Assembly (NCBI RefSeq): GCF_004348895.1
Contig: NZ_RRZK01000007.1
Coordinates: forward strand, 372,001-436,000
Direction of reading: 5' to 3'
Source: Pseudomonas vancouverensis
GTDB lineage: Bacteria; Pseudomonadota; Gammaproteobacteria; Pseudomonadales; Pseudomonadaceae
DNA length: 64,000 nt
The notes beneath the pieces were generated by a model, which was not told the DNA's origin, ran no database searches, and was given only the letters and a program-made list of their open reading frames with translations. Below, in pieces: positions 26,324 through 36,274 of the stretch (within the stretch, counting starts at the first letter, position 1; the number at the start of each line of letters is the position of its first letter). Both the position numbers and the translations under genes were made by a program.

Positions 26324-29170
26324 ATGACGCGCAACCACGAAATCCGCCCCGATCTGGATGAGGGAATCGACCGCAAGGTGCTCAGCCAGCTGCGCGCACG
26401 TTTTCTCAAGCTCAACGAAGGACGCATGGCACGCGCCATGGAAGGATTGTCGACCCGCCAGCAGGGCGTGCTGAGCCTGTTGCCGCTGTTTTTCCACGTC
26501 AACCATCCGCTGCTGCCCGGCTATGTCTCCGGCAGTACACCGGCCGGCCTGTCGAACTACGAGCCCGATGCCGATACCTTGGCCGAAGCCCAGCGCCTGA
26601 CCCGTTCGTTTTCCTACAAACCTCGCCACGGCAGCAATCCGCCACGACCGATTCACGGCCTGTTCCTGATGGGCAGCCTCGGCACCCTGGCACAGGCCGA
26701 CCAGAGCGACATGGACGTTTGGGTTTGCCACGGACCGGACCTGAGCGAGAGCGAACTCGCCGAGCTACGCAAAAAGTGCCAGTTGCTGGAAACCTGGGCA
26801 GCGAGCCAGGGCGCTGAAGCGCATTTCTTCCTGATCGATCCCGCGCGTTTTGTCCGCGGCGAGCGCGACACCCAACTAAGTTCGGAAGACTGCGGTACCA
26901 CCCAGCACTATCTGTTGCTGGACGAGTTCTATCGCACCGCGATCTGGCTGGCCGGGCGCACGCCGATCTGGTGGCTGGTGCCGGTCTATGAAGAGTCCAG
27001 CTACGACCGCTATACCCACACGTTACTGTCCAAGCGCTTCATCCGCGCCGATGAAACCCTGGACTTGGGGCACCTTGCCTTTATTCCACCCGGTGAATAC
27101 ATCGGCGCCGGCCTCTGGCAACTGTTCAAAGGCATCGAGTCTCCCTACAAGTCAGTCCTCAAGTTGTTGCTGACCGAGGTTTACGCCAGCGAGCACCCTA
27201 GGGTTCACTGCCTGAGCCTGCGTTTCAAGCAAGCCGTGTTCGCCAACCAGCTGGACCTGGACGAGCTGGACCCCTACGTAGTGGTGTACCGGCGAATCGA
27301 GGAATACCTCATCGCCCGCAACGAAACGGAACGCCTGGAGCTGGTGCGGCGCGCACTGTATCTGAAGGTCAATCGCAAGCTCACGGGGAGCAACAGTCGC
27401 AACCCAAGCTGGCAACGAGCCCTGCTCGAACGCCTGGCCCAGGAATGGCACTGGGACCAGCGGCAACTGGCGCTGCTCGACAGTCGCAGCCAATGGAAGG
27501 TCCGCCAGGTCGGTGCCGAACGACGAGCCCTGGTCAACGAGCTGAACTACAGCTATCGCTTCCTCACGCAATTTGCCCGCAACGAACAAACCGCCAGCCG
27601 CATCAACAAACGCGATCTCAGCGTGCTGGGGCGACGCCTGTATGCGGCGTTCGAGCGCAAGGCGGGCAAGGTCGAGTTCATCAACCCCGGTATCGCGCCG
27701 GACTTGGCCGAGGACACTCTGACCCTGGTGCACGCACCGGATCGCAAAGAGCCCGGGCAATATCAGTGGGGCTTGTACAACGGCAGCCTGACCGCGCTGG
27801 AGTGGGAGCATTTCGCGCCGATCAAGCGCAGCCGCCACCTGCTTGAGCTGCTCACCTGGTGTCATCGCAACGGTGTGATCGACAGCAGCACCCGCCTGGC
27901 CTTGCACCCGGGCAGCAGTGATTTGAGCGAATTCGAGTTGTTCAACCTGCTGGGCAGCCTGCAACAGACCATTGCCCTGCCTCTGCCGACGGTAGCCGAA
28001 GAACCTTTGCTACGTGCTGCCGTACCGAGCGAGGTGCTGATCCTGGTGAACGTCGGCATCGATCCGCTCAAGCACCACCGTGACCTGAACATCCTGATGA
28101 CCACCGAACGCACCGACTCACTGAGCTATGCCGGCGTCAGGGAGAACCTGGTGTTGACGCTGGATCAGGTCACGCTCAACAGCTGGAACGAAGTGCTGGT
28201 CAAGCGCTTCGACGGCCCCCACGCCCTGCTCGACTGCATCAGCGATTACCTCAATAACCTGCCGGACGGGCCGCAGCAGCCAAAACTGCGGGTGCGCTGT
28301 TTCTGCCACAACCGCGCGCAATTCATTGCGCAACGAGTCGAAGACATCATAGAGACGGCACACGACCTGCTGCTGAGCCGCCTCAATCATCGTTACCTGA
28401 TACAGGTGGAACAGCGTTATCACGTACTTGAATTGAACCCCGGGCAGGTCCGGCATATCGCTCTGGAGTCCCTGCCAGCCTTGATCGATTACCTGGCTGT
28501 CGAGCGCACAAGCTACAGCCCGCTGCATCTCGACCCCAAAGCACTTGAAGATCACGATCTCGCGCTGCTCCTGCCAACCGGCCAGCCCGAATGCGTTCAG
28601 GTGTTCTACCGGGTCTACGAAGACCAGGCCGATCTGTATGTGCTCGATGAGCTCAACACGCTGTGGCAGCAGCGTTTGCCCTGGCACGACGAGCAGAGTC
28701 TGCTGGTGCCATTGCAGCGTTTCCTGCAGTCGATCCAGTACCGGCGCGATGCCCTGTTGCCGATGGAGACGAGCCAGCCGCTGAATCTCGACACGCTGTA
28801 TTGCCAGCTGCTGCCATCGGGGCCGGGCCGGGCACGCCGGATCGAGGCCCGCCCCGTGCCGCAAACTCCGGTGAACAAACCGTTCTACGACGTACAGGCC
28901 ATCGTCGGCAAATCCGCACCGGGCCAGGTGCAGGTCACGCTGTACTGCAATCAAAGGGAGTTTTCAGCGCTGGAGCATGGCGACCAACTGTTCAGCGTGG
29001 TCGCCCGAGAGATCGTCGGGCAGCGTCGGGAGACCGAACGCTACCGCTGCTACATCACTGATCTGGATCTGTCCGGCCTGCTCGGTGACGGGCCGGGCTC
29101 CACTCATCTGTACCTGCACTACAAGGCTGACCTGGAGCGTGCATTGAATGAGGCGCTCGATCAGGTCTGA
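26324..29170 (+). CDS. cyaA: Class I adenylate cyclase
   Basis: CyaA makes cAMP from ATP, and in Pseudomonas it feeds the Vfr/CRP regulator. The 948-residue protein is full length. The N-terminal half is the catalytic domain: GLFLMGSLGTLAQADQSDMD near residue 110 holds the GS motif and the Asp pair expected of the nucleotidyltransferase-type active site, and WWLVPVYEE follows. The C-terminal half is the regulatory part, less conserved. The ATG at 26324 begins MTRNHEIRPDLDEGIDRKVL. The gene is followed at once by convergent rnk, with only 7 bp between stops. Confidence 0.94.
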   Translation: MTRNHEIRPDLDEGIDRKVLSQLRARFLKLNEGRMARAMEGLSTRQQGVLSLLPLFFHVNHPLLPGYVSGSTPAGLSNYEPDADTLAEAQRLTRSFSYKPRHGSNPPRPIHGLFLMGSLGTLAQADQSDMDVWVCHGPDLSESELAELRKKCQLLETWAASQGAEAHFFLIDPARFVRGERDTQLSSEDCGTTQHYLLLDEFYRTAIWLAGRTPIWWLVPVYEESSYDRYTHTLLSKRFIRADETLDLGHLAFIPPGEYIGAGLWQLFKGIESPYKSVLKLLLTEVYASEHPRVHCLSLRFKQAVFANQLDLDELDPYVVVYRRIEEYLIARNETERLELVRRALYLKVNRKLTGSNSRNPSWQRALLERLAQEWHWDQRQLALLDSRSQWKVRQVGAERRALVNELNYSYRFLTQFARNEQTASRINKRDLSVLGRRLYAAFERKAGKVEFINPGIAPDLAEDTLTLVHAPDRKEPGQYQWGLYNGSLTALEWEHFAPIKRSRHLLELLTWCHRNGVIDSSTRLALHPGSSDLSEFELFNLLGSLQQTIALPLPTVAEEPLLRAAVPSEVLILVNVGIDPLKHHRDLNILMTTERTDSLSYAGVRENLVLTLDQVTLNSWNEVLVKRFDGPHALLDCISDYLNNLPDGPQQPKLRVRCFCHNRAQFIAQRVEDIIETAHDLLLSRLNHRYLIQVEQRYHVLELNPGQVRHIALESLPALIDYLAVERTSYSPLHLDPKALEDHDLALLLPTGQPECVQVFYRVYEDQADLYVLDELNTLWQQRLPWHDEQSLLVPLQRFLQSIQYRRDALLPMETSQPLNLDTLYCQLLPSGPGRARRIEARPVPQTPVNKPFYDVQAIVGKSAPGQVQVTLYCNQREFSALEHGDQLFSVVAREIVGQRRETERYRCYITDLDLSGLLGDGPGSTHLYLHYKADLERALNEALDQV

Positions 29171-29177
29171 AGGGATG

Positions 29178-29588
29178 TTACTCCGGGAACGCACCGCCAT
29201 TGGCCGGTTGCGACTCGACTTCCAGCAGGGTCAGCTTGAGCGTCTTGCCGCCCGGTGCCGGCCAATCGATGTGCTGGCCAACCTTCAGGCCGAGCAACGC
29301 GCTGCCCACAGGCGCGAGGATCGAGATCTTGCCTTCGTCGGCGTTCGCATCCTTCGGGTACACCAGGGTCAGGTGATAATCCTTGCCACTGCCTTCTTCA
29401 CGGCAATGCACACGGGAATTCATGGTCACGACATCCGCCGGCACTTCTTCGTGGCCGACGACGGCGTCGGCGCGGTCCAGTTCGGTTTGCAACGCAATAA
29501 CGCCAGGCAGTGTGTCATCCAGGCTGTCGATCAGACGCTCCAGACGCTGTACGTCCAGACGGGTAAGGGTGATGGAAGGTGCGGTCAT
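29178..29588 (-). CDS. rnk: Nucleoside diphosphate kinase regulator Rnk
   Basis: Rnk was identified in P. aeruginosa and E. coli as a regulator of nucleoside diphosphate kinase and alginate. It is related to GreA, with a short N-terminal coiled coil and a GreA-like C-terminal domain. The 136-residue product has VVTMNSRVHCREEGSGKDYH near residue 54 and VGSALLGLKVGQHIDWP near 92, the GreA/Rnk hallmarks. The ATG at 29588 is preferred; the frame extends to 29702 through a terminator hairpin, which cannot be coding. Confidence 0.92.
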   Translation of the reverse strand: MTAPSITLTRLDVQRLERLIDSLDDTLPGVIALQTELDRADAVVGHEEVPADVVTMNSRVHCREEGSGKDYHLTLVYPKDANADEGKISILAPVGSALLGLKVGQHIDWPAPGGKTLKLTLLEVESQPANGGAFPE

Positions 29589-29625
29589 GATCAGGGCAGA
29601 CTCCTTTCTTCTGCACGAAAAAAGC

Positions 29626-29654
29626 AAAACCCCGCCAGAAGAAGGCGGGGTTTT
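29626..29654 (-). terminator. Terminator upstream of rnk
   Basis: AAAACCCCGCC pairs with GGCGGGGTTTT around a short loop, with a T-run on the minus strand. It sits after the DUF1289 stop and 38 nt before rnk, so it ends the cyaY-DUF1289 transcript. Confidence 0.85.
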
Positions 29655-29714
29655 CACAAGCCTCGATGGGTTGAGGCGTAGCCGGACACTATCACAGCTC
29701 AATAAATATACAAG

Positions 29715-29939
29715 TCATGGCCCGGCGAGCTGCCTGCGCTGCAATGCCTGGTCACAAATAACCCGTCGACGCTGGTCATCCGCCGAGCGCCATTCGCGGA
29801 TGTCTTCGACATGACGAAAGCAACCCAGGCAAACTTTCTGCTCATCCAGCCGACACACGCCGCTGCACGGCGAGGGCACCGCCGGGCTGATATTGCTGTA
29901 GAGCGGCTTGGGTGGCCGGACGGTAGCGGGCTGACTCAC
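29715..29939 (-). CDS. DUF1289 domain protein (Fe-S-type cysteine motif)
   Basis: A 74-residue protein of the DUF1289 family. Four cysteines are visible, three of them in SPCSGVCRLDEQKVCLGC near residue 23. This CxxxC...CxxC arrangement, typical of the family, may bind iron or zinc. The tail DIREWRSADDQRRR is also family-typical. The start is GTG at 29939, only 3 nt after the cyaY stop, so the two are co-transcribed. Function is unknown, but pairing with frataxin suggests metal or cluster metabolism. Confidence 0.86.
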   Translation of the reverse strand: MSQPATVRPPKPLYSNISPAVPSPCSGVCRLDEQKVCLGCFRHVEDIREWRSADDQRRRVICDQALQRRQLAGP

Positions 29940-29942
29940 GGA

Positions 29943-30275
29943 TTACAGCCCCTCGAACTCAAACTTCTCGCCCGCCTGCTCCCAGACAATACGCTCGAGC
30001 ATCTCGCCCAGTTGCTCTTCGCTTTTATCGCACAACCAGCGCTCGCTCTCTTCGTCGTAGTCGAAGTGAAAACCGCCGGATACTGCCGCCAGCCACAGCT
30101 GACGCAGCGGCTCCTGACGGCTGAAGATCAGCTGGCTGCCGCTCTCGAATTTGACGGTCAGTACGCCGGCCGAACTTTCCAGATCGATATCCAGGTCGCT
30201 TTCTTCAAAGATGTCCTCCAGGGTTTGCTGGGTGGCATCGACCAAATCATGGAAACGGGCTTCGGACAAACTCAT
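29943..30275 (-). CDS. cyaY: Iron-sulfur cluster assembly protein CyaY (frataxin)
   Basis: CyaY is the bacterial frataxin. It binds iron and regulates IscS. The 110-residue protein has the frataxin fold: N-terminal helix FHDLVDATQQTLEDIFEESD with the acidic iron-binding face, a beta sheet (GVLTVKFESGSQLIF), and the conserved PLRQLWLAAVSGGFHFDYD near residue 56. It is the first gene of the cyaY-DUF1289 pair and is divergent from lptM-lysA. Confidence 0.94.
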   Translation of the reverse strand: MSLSEARFHDLVDATQQTLEDIFEESDLDIDLESSAGVLTVKFESGSQLIFSRQEPLRQLWLAAVSGGFHFDYDEESERWLCDKSEEQLGEMLERIVWEQAGEKFEFEGL

Positions 30276-30485
30276 TGCGGCAACCTCAAAAAATGTCTGA
30301 TCACGCTCAAGCGCCGCAAGATACGGCCGAGCACCGTCGATTGCAAAGAATAAAGACCCACGAGGCCTGCATGATACCGACCATCATCCGGCCAAGGCCC
30401 GCCGGACGGGCGGTCCGTTGCATAGGCAAGCTGACGGGTGGCCGGTATACTCCGGCGCAATTAATGCATTTTCAAGGATTTCGCC

Positions 30486-30662
30486 ATGAAGCGCCTGATC
30501 TCCTCCCTTGCTGCGCTCCTCGCGGTTGCCTGCCTGGTGTCGGCCTGCGGTCAAAAAGGCCCGCTGTACCTGCCTGACGACAAGCAGGACCCTGCCGAGC
30601 AAGCCAAATCGTCGCAACAGCAGCCTGCTTCCAAGGCGCACAAGCACGACGTCTACCAATAA
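30486..30662 (+). CDS. lptM: LptM-like lipoprotein (LppL/YifL)
   Basis: A 58-residue lipoprotein. The signal is MKRLISSLAALLAVACLVSA followed by the lipobox cysteine at residue 21 (VSAC). The mature part opens GQKGPLYLPDD, the signature of the LptM (YifL) family, which in E. coli helps mature the LptDE translocon. P. aeruginosa calls the equivalent LppL. The ATG at 30486 follows AAGGA. It lies 12 nt upstream of lysA, always the next gene in gammaproteobacteria, and they are probably co-transcribed. The frame ends in two stop codons (TAATAA). Confidence 0.9.
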   Translation: MKRLISSLAALLAVACLVSACGQKGPLYLPDDKQDPAEQAKSSQQQPASKAHKHDVYQ

Positions 30663-30674
30663 TAAGGGAACCTC

Positions 30675-31922
30675 ATGGACGCTTTTAACTACCGTGACGG
30701 TGAACTGTTCGCGGAAGGTGTTGCCCTGTCTGCCATCGCCGAACGCTTTGGTACACCGACCTACGTTTACTCCCGCGCGCACATCGAAGGCCAATACCGG
30801 GCTTACGCCGACGCACTGGCCGGCATGCCGCACCTGGTGTGCTTTGCCGTCAAGGCCAACTCCAACCTGGGTGTGCTGAATGTCCTGGCGCGCATCGGCG
30901 CCGGTTTCGACATCGTTTCCCGTGGTGAGCTGGAACGTGTACTGGCCGCCGGTGGCAGTGCCGACAAGATCGTGTTCTCCGGCGTCGGCAAGACCCGTGA
31001 CGACATGCGTCGCGCCCTGGAAGTCGGCGTGCACTGCTTCAACGTCGAATCCACCGACGAGCTGGAACGCCTGCAAGTGGTCGCCGCCGAGCTGGGTGTG
31101 CGCGCGCCGATTTCGCTGCGCGTGAACCCGGACGTCGACGCCGGCACCCACCCGTACATTTCTACCGGGCTCAAGGAAAACAAATTCGGCATCGCCATCG
31201 CCGACGCGGAAGACGTGTATGTGCGTGCCGCTCACTTGCCCAACCTGGAAGTGGTCGGTGTCGATTGCCACATCGGTTCGCAACTGACGACCCTGGAACC
31301 CTTCATCGACGCCCTCGACCGCCTGCTGGCCCTGGTCGATCGTCTCGGCGATTGCGGCATCCACCTGCGCCACATCGACCTCGGTGGTGGCCTGGGCGTG
31401 CGTTATCGCGATGAAGAGCCGCCATTGGCTGCAGACTACATCAAGGCCGTGCGCGAGCGCCTGGTCGGCCGTGACCTGGCCCTGGTCTTCGAACCGGGCC
31501 GCTTCATCGTGGCCAACGCCGGCGTACTGCTGACCCAGGTCGAGTACCTCAAGCACACCGAACACAAAGATTTCGCCATCGTCGACGCCGCCATGAACGA
31601 CCTGATCCGCCCTGCGCTGTACCAGGCCTGGATGGACGTCACGGCCGTGCGTCCGCGCGACACCGCTGCCCGCGCCTACGACGTCGTCGGCCCGATCTGC
31701 GAGACCGGCGACTTCCTCGCCAAGGATCGTCAGCTCGCGCTGGAAGAAGGCGACCTGCTGGCCGTGCATTCGGCCGGCGCCTACGGGTTTGTCATGAGTT
31801 CCAACTACAACACCCGCGGTCGCGCCGCCGAAGTGCTGGTGGACGGTGATCAGGCATTTGAAGTGCGTCGCCGTGAAACGGTAGCCGAGTTGTTTGCTGG
31901 CGAAAGCCTGCTGCCGGAGTAA
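30675..31922 (+). CDS. lysA: Diaminopimelate decarboxylase
   Basis: LysA decarboxylates meso-diaminopimelate to lysine with PLP. The 415-residue protein is full length. The PLP Lys60 lies in [25 protein letters not shown] near residue 198 and [10 protein letters not shown] near 235 are phosphate and substrate sites, and [11 protein letters not shown] near 343 holds the catalytic cysteine from the partner subunit. The ATG at 30675 follows AAGGGAA. Its stop is 4 nt before dapF, so lptM-lysA-dapF is one unit that makes and uses the DAP pathway products. Confidence 0.95.
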   Translation: MDAFNYRDGELFAEGVALSAIAERFGTPTYVYSRAHIEGQYRAYADALAGMPHLVCFAVKANSNLGVLNVLARIGAGFDIVSRGELERVLAAGGSADKIVFSGVGKTRDDMRRALEVGVHCFNVESTDELERLQVVAAELGVRAPISLRVNPDVDAGTHPYISTGLKENKFGIAIADAEDVYVRAAHLPNLEVVGVDCHIGSQLTTLEPFIDALDRLLALVDRLGDCGIHLRHIDLGGGLGVRYRDEEPPLAADYIKAVRERLVGRDLALVFEPGRFIVANAGVLLTQVEYLKHTEHKDFAIVDAAMNDLIRPALYQAWMDVTAVRPRDTAARAYDVVGPICETGDFLAKDRQLALEEGDLLAVHSAGAYGFVMSSNYNTRGRAAEVLVDGDQAFEVRRRETVAELFAGESLLPE

Positions 31923-31926
31923 ACCC

Positions 31927-32757
31927 ATGCTGCTGCGTTTTACCAAAATGCACGGCCTGGGCAATGACTTCATGGTCCTCGACCTGGTCAGCCAGCACGC
32001 GCACATCCTGCCCAAGCACGCCAAGCAATGGGGTGATCGGCACACCGGCATCGGTTTCGACCAGCTGTTGATCGTCGAGGCGCCGAGCAACCCGGACGTG
32101 GACTTCCGCTATCGGATTTTCAACTCCGACGGTTCGGAAGTGGAACAGTGCGGCAATGGCGCGCGCTGCTTCGCGCGTTTCGTGCTGGACAAGCGTCTGA
32201 CCGCGAAACGCCTGATCCGCGTCGAAACCAAAAGCGGCATCATCGAACTGGATGTGCGTAATGATGGCCAGATCTGCGTGAACATGGGCGCTCCGCGCCT
32301 GGTGCCGGCGGACATTCCGTTTCAGGCAACAGCGCAGGCCACCAGCTATTCGGTGGATGTCGACGGTACTGCGGTCGACCTGGCCGCCGTGTCCATGGGC
32401 AACCCCCATGCCGTGGTGCGGGTCAGCGATATCAACAATGCACCGGTGCATGAACTGGGGCCGAAAATCGAACATCACCCGCGCTTTCCAGCCCGGGTCA
32501 ACGTCGGTTTTCTCCAGGTCATCGACCGGGGTCGCGCGCAGTTGCGTGTCTGGGAGCGCGGTGCCGGGGAAACCCAGGCTTGCGGCACCGGCGCCTGTGC
32601 CGCGGCAGTGGCTGCGATCAGCCAGGGGTGGATGGATTCGCCGCTATTGATCGACCTGCCGGGCGGGCGTCTGTCCATTGAATGGGCAGGCCCTGGCCAA
32701 CCGGTCATGATGACCGGCCCGGCTGTGCGAGTATACGAAGGACAAGTGCGTCTTTAA
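31927..32757 (+). CDS. dapF: Diaminopimelate epimerase
   Basis: DapF converts LL- to meso-diaminopimelate for lysine and peptidoglycan. The 276-residue protein has both catalytic cysteines: C75 in EQCGNGARC and C219 in QACGTGACA. The N-terminus [15 protein letters not shown] is the family start. The frame is open to 31894 but overlaps lysA. Stop at 32757; the DUF484 gene begins 13 nt later. Confidence 0.95.
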   Translation: MLLRFTKMHGLGNDFMVLDLVSQHAHILPKHAKQWGDRHTGIGFDQLLIVEAPSNPDVDFRYRIFNSDGSEVEQCGNGARCFARFVLDKRLTAKRLIRVETKSGIIELDVRNDGQICVNMGAPRLVPADIPFQATAQATSYSVDVDGTAVDLAAVSMGNPHAVVRVSDINNAPVHELGPKIEHHPRFPARVNVGFLQVIDRGRAQLRVWERGAGETQACGTGACAAAVAAISQGWMDSPLLIDLPGGRLSIEWAGPGQPVMMTGPAVRVYEGQVRL

Positions 32758-32770
32758 GTGAGCGAAAGCC

Positions 32771-33496
32771 ATGACCGATAAGCCTCAGGTACCCGCACGA
32801 CCGGCCGAAGAAACAGCGTCCGAAAGCCCCGAGGCGGCAGCCATTGCCGCCTACCTCGAAGCTCATCCGGATTTCTTCGTTGATCACGAAGAGCTGCTGA
32901 CGACCCTGCGTATCCCCCACCGTCGCGGTGACACCGTGTCGCTGGTGGAACGCCAGATGGCCATCCTGCGCGACCGCAACATCGAGATGCGTCACCGCCT
33001 CTCGCAGTTGATGGACGTCGCCCGGGACAACGACCGGCTGTTCGAAAAGACCCGTCGCCTGATTCTGGCGTTGATGGACGCAGCCAGCCTGGAAGACGTG
33101 GTGATGTGCGTCGAAGACAGTCTGCGCCAGGAATTCCAGGTGCCCTTCGTCAGCCTCATCCTGCTCGGCGACAACGCCATGCCGGTCGGCCGCTGGGCGA
33201 CTCATGCCGAGGCGCAGGTGGCCATTGGCGGGCTGCTCTCGGAAGACAAGAGTGTCAGCGGCAGCCTGCGCGAGCATGAGCTGGACTTCCTTTTCGGTGA
33301 AGAGCAGCGCAAGCAGATCGGCTCGACCGCCGTCGTCGCCATCAGCCATCAAGGCATTCACGGCATCCTGGCCATCGCCAGTCGCGACCCGCAGCACTAC
33401 AAAAGCTCGGTGGGTACCTTGTTCCTGAGCTACATAGCCGAAGTCATGGGCCGCGTGCTGCCACGGGTCAACAACCCCCTGCGCTCGGTACGCTGA
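32771..33496 (+). CDS. DUF484 family protein
   Basis: A 241-residue protein with a GAF-like fold, conserved in this exact place between dapF and xerC in gammaproteobacteria; function not known. Residues 30-60 are family-conserved ([20 protein letters not shown]) and followed by the heptad-like [16 protein letters not shown] central GAF-type domain holds [18 protein letters not shown] and [20 protein letters not shown]. There is no DNA-binding motif. It is probably translated with xerC, which starts 2 nt after its stop. Confidence 0.87.
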   Translation: MTDKPQVPARPAEETASESPEAAAIAAYLEAHPDFFVDHEELLTTLRIPHRRGDTVSLVERQMAILRDRNIEMRHRLSQLMDVARDNDRLFEKTRRLILALMDAASLEDVVMCVEDSLRQEFQVPFVSLILLGDNAMPVGRWATHAEAQVAIGGLLSEDKSVSGSLREHELDFLFGEEQRKQIGSTAVVAISHQGIHGILAIASRDPQHYKSSVGTLFLSYIAEVMGRVLPRVNNPLRSVR

Positions 33497-33498
33497 TC

Positions 33499-34398
33499 AT
33501 GGAACGACAACTGGACGCTTACTGCGAACACCTGCGCAGTGAGCGGCAGGTGTCGCCGCACACCCTGTCGGCTTACCGCCGCGACCTCGATAAAGTCCTC
33601 AACTGGTGCCTCAAGCAGAACATCGGCAGCTGGGCAGCACTGGATATCCAGCGCCTGCGCGGCCTGATTGCGCGCTTGCACGCCCAGGGCCAATCATCCC
33701 GCAGCCTGGCACGATTGCTCTCGGCGGTGCGCGGGCTCTATCACTATCTCAACCGCGAAGGCCTGTGCGACCACGACCCGGCCAATGGCCTGACACCACC
33801 AAAGGGCGAACGGCGCCTGCCAAAAACCCTCGACACCGACCGCGCCTTGCAACTGCTCGAGGGCGGGGTTGAGGATGATTTTCTGGCACGCCGTGATCAG
33901 GCGATCCTGGAGCTGTTCTATTCCTCTGGCCTGCGCTTGTCAGAGCTGACCGGGCTCAATCTCGACCAGCTCGACCTGGGCGACGGCATGGTTCAGGTAC
34001 TCGGCAAGGGCAGCAAGACCCGCCTGCTGCCGGTGGGCAGCAAAGCCCGCGAGGCGCTGGAACAGTGGCTGCCGCTACGGGCCATGGCCAATCCGGTGGA
34101 CGATGCAGTGTTTGTCAGCCAGCAGGGCCGACGCCTCGGCCCCCGCGCGATTCAGCTACGGGTCAAGGCTGCCGGCGAACGCGAGCTGGGGCAGAATCTG
34201 CACCCGCACATGCTGCGGCACTCCTTTGCCAGCCATCTGCTGGAGTCTTCTCAAGACCTGCGGGGCGTACAGGAATTGCTCGGCCATTCGGACATCAAGA
34301 CCACGCAGATCTACACCCACCTGGACTTCCAGCACCTGGCAGCGGTCTACGACAGCGCCCACCCACGGGCAAAACGCATGAAAGGCGACGATTCATGA
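33499..34398 (+). CDS. xerC: Tyrosine recombinase XerC (Sss)
   Basis: XerC works with XerD and FtsK to resolve chromosome dimers at dif. The 299-residue protein has an N-terminal SAM-like core-binding domain (10-95) and a C-terminal catalytic domain. Catalytic residues are visible: Arg in [12 protein letters not shown] near 152, Lys in [10 protein letters not shown] near 174, the H-x-x-R in [14 protein letters not shown], His in [13 protein letters not shown] and the nucleophile Tyr at the end of that motif. The P. aeruginosa homologue is called Sss. The last bases overlap the HAD gene start (ATGA). Confidence 0.95.
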   Translation: MERQLDAYCEHLRSERQVSPHTLSAYRRDLDKVLNWCLKQNIGSWAALDIQRLRGLIARLHAQGQSSRSLARLLSAVRGLYHYLNREGLCDHDPANGLTPPKGERRLPKTLDTDRALQLLEGGVEDDFLARRDQAILELFYSSGLRLSELTGLNLDQLDLGDGMVQVLGKGSKTRLLPVGSKAREALEQWLPLRAMANPVDDAVFVSQQGRRLGPRAIQLRVKAAGERELGQNLHPHMLRHSFASHLLESSQDLRGVQELLGHSDIKTTQIYTHLDFQHLAAVYDSAHPRAKRMKGDDS

Positions 34399-35102
34399 GT
34401 ATTCAGTTGATCACCTTCGACCTCGACGACACGCTCTGGGACACCGCCCCGGTGATCGTCAGTGCCGAAGCCGTTTTGCGAGAATGGCTGAGCGAGCACG
34501 CCCCAAACCTAGGCGCAGTACCGGTGGAGCACCTGTGGGCCATTCGCGAACGCGTGCTGAGCAGCGAGCCGGCCCTGAAACATCGCATCAGTGCATTGCG
34601 CCGCCGGGTGCTGTTTCATGCGCTGCAAGAGTCCGGTTACGCACAGGCCGAAGCCTCGGATCTGGCCGACAAAAGCTTTGAAGTATTCCTGCATGCCCGG
34701 CATCAGATCGAAGTGTTCCCCGAGGTCGAGCCCACCCTGGAGATTCTCGCCAATCACTACGCCTTGGGCGTAGTCACCAATGGCAACGCCGATGTTCGTC
34801 GACTGGGTCTGGCGGACTACTTCAAGTTTGCCTTGTGCGCCGAAGACATCGGCATCGCCAAACCGGATGCGCGTCTGTTCCATGAAGCCCTGCAACGCGG
34901 TGGCGCGAGCGCTCAGGCGGCCGTGCACATTGGTGATCATCCGGGCGATGACATTGCCGGTGCACAACAAGCGGGGATGCGGGCGATCTGGTTCAATCCG
35001 ACCGGGAAGGTCTGGGAAGCCGATCGGCTACCTGATGCAGAAATCCAAAGCCTCACCGAGCTACCGGAGTTGTTGACACGGTGGAACGCGCCTTTAGCCT
35101 GA
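34395..35102 (+). CDS. yigB: HAD-superfamily hydrolase, YigB type
   Basis: A 235-residue phosphatase of the HAD family. Motif I is [11 protein letters not shown] near residue 7, motif [11 protein letters not shown] near 128, motif III the Lys in [10 protein letters not shown] near 160, and motif [12 protein letters not shown] near 190. The cap domain lies between motifs I and II (residues 20-105). In E. coli, YigB is a promiscuous FMN/sugar phosphatase. The start at 34395 is fixed by the ATGA overlap with xerC and is family-typical ([14 protein letters not shown]). The longer frame to 34065 lies inside xerC. Confidence 0.92.
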   Translation: MSIQLITFDLDDTLWDTAPVIVSAEAVLREWLSEHAPNLGAVPVEHLWAIRERVLSSEPALKHRISALRRRVLFHALQESGYAQAEASDLADKSFEVFLHARHQIEVFPEVEPTLEILANHYALGVVTNGNADVRRLGLADYFKFALCAEDIGIAKPDARLFHEALQRGGASAQAAVHIGDHPGDDIAGAQQAGMRAIWFNPTGKVWEADRLPDAEIQSLTELPELLTRWNAPLA

Positions 35103-35158
35103 CGCGACACCCTGCAGGGGCGAGCCTGTGTCGCGCTCGAGAGTTTTCTTTCAGGCAT

Positions 35159-35189
35159 GAAAAAGCCCGCAGCGACGGCGGGCTTTTTC
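35159..35189. terminator. Bidirectional terminator between yigB and sutA
   Basis: GAAAAAGCCCGC pairs perfectly with GCGGGCTTTTTC around a 7-nt loop, flanked by A/T-runs. It separates the plus-strand lysA-yigB operon from minus-strand sutA. Confidence 0.92.
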
Positions 35190-35207
35190 AGCAAGCAGAC
35201 AACCGCC

Positions 35208-35531
35208 TCAGATAGGCCGGCTGCCGTACTTGTTGTCAGGCTTCTTGGGAGGATCGGCGACCACATTGGCCTCCACTTCCTGCACCTTGCCGCCACGAGC
35301 CAGGAACTCTTCCATGGCCTTGGCCAGGGCGTCGCGTTCCTTGTTCTTGGCTTCTACGCTCGGCAGCTCATCGACCGATACCGCTGCCTTGGCCTTGCCT
35401 TTGGCAGTCGGAACCGGCGCATCACCACCGTCGTCTTCAGCGACGTCTTCCGCCGCCGCTTCCAGGCCTTCTTCGCCCTCGTCTTCGTCGCCTACTTCGA
35501 GGTCGTCGTTTTCCAGATCATCGTCGCTCAT
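35208..35531 (-). CDS. sutA: SutA, transcriptional regulator of slow growth
   Basis: SutA is a small acidic, largely disordered RNA polymerase-binding protein of Pseudomonas. It aids transcription and survival in slow-growing and biofilm cells. The 107-residue product matches in length (about 105) and layout. The N-terminus is Asp/Glu-rich (EVGDEDEGEEGLEAAAED), a lysine patch lies around residues 44-48, and the helical middle reads KNKERDALAKAMEEFLARGG. The conserved C-terminus ends PKKPDNKYGSRP. No cysteines or fold-forming repeats are seen. Confidence 0.88.
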   Translation of the reverse strand: MSDDDLENDDLEVGDEDEGEEGLEAAAEDVAEDDGGDAPVPTAKGKAKAAVSVDELPSVEAKNKERDALAKAMEEFLARGGKVQEVEANVVADPPKKPDNKYGSRPI

Positions 35532-35632
35532 GTTCTACCTCATGACTTGCGAAAAGCAGATTAGTTATAGCCCAGCTTCGCCATCTGTCGAAGGCTGCCA
35601 GAAAAAATTCAACAACCGCTGCTGACCAGCGG

Positions 35633-36058
35633 TTATGCCCCTTCACCGTGCAAGGTGGCGAGGACTTTACGGGCACCGCCATGATCACGGTGCTCGCCCA
35701 GGTAAACGCCTTGCCAGGTGCCCAACGCCAGTCGGCCCGCCGAAATCGGCAAACTGAGCTGACAGCCAAGTACGCTGGCCTTGAAGTGCGCCGGGAGGTC
35801 GTCCAGGCCTTCGTCGTTATGCTCATAGCCGTCTGTTCCTTGTGGGATCAGACGATTGAAAAATCGTTCGAAGTCGCGACGTACCGCCGGATCGGCGTTC
35901 TCGTTGATGGTCAACGACGCCGAGGTATGCTGCAGCCACAAATGCAACAGACCGACCCGGCACGCCTTGAGTTCAGGCAGGCCGGCGAGTAACTCGTCCG
36001 TTACCAGATGAAAGCCCCGGGGCCTCGCCCGCAGGGTAATCAGAGTCTGTTGCCACAT
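35633..36058 (-). CDS. YjbQ family protein (secondary thiamine-phosphate synthase-like)
   Basis: A 141-residue protein of the YjbQ/UPF0047 family. It opens [20 protein letters not shown] and carries [19 protein letters not shown] near residue 37, and [19 protein letters not shown] near 86. The final [18 protein letters not shown] is a family signature with the conserved histidine. Family members show weak thiamine phosphate synthase activity, but the true role is not settled. The ATG at 36058 is preferred; the frame extends to 36085. Confidence 0.9.
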   Translation of the reverse strand: MWQQTLITLRARPRGFHLVTDELLAGLPELKACRVGLLHLWLQHTSASLTINENADPAVRRDFERFFNRLIPQGTDGYEHNDEGLDDLPAHFKASVLGCQLSLPISAGRLALGTWQGVYLGEHRDHGGARKVLATLHGEGA

Positions 36059-36230
36059 ACAGTTCTCCGCACGTTCGGGGCGCATTCTAGCGCGCTCTGT
36101 GAAAAAACAAAGGCCCTAATATTCCTTCATTCCTGTAAGCCTTCGACCGCACAAAAACACCCGGCACAAACTACGTAAAACCTGTAGGAAAAAACCTTTC
36201 AGCTGTTTCTTTCAATGACAAATTGCAGGC

Positions 36231-36262
36231 AAAAAAATGCCCGGCAAGCCGGGCAAGTTTTT
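36231..36262 (-). terminator. Terminator after amtB
   Basis: GCCCGGC and GCCGGGC pair tightly, with A-run and T-run on the two sides. On the minus strand it ends glnK-amtB, just 12 nt after the amtB stop. Confidence 0.88.
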
Positions 36263-36274
36263 TCATGCGCGTGC

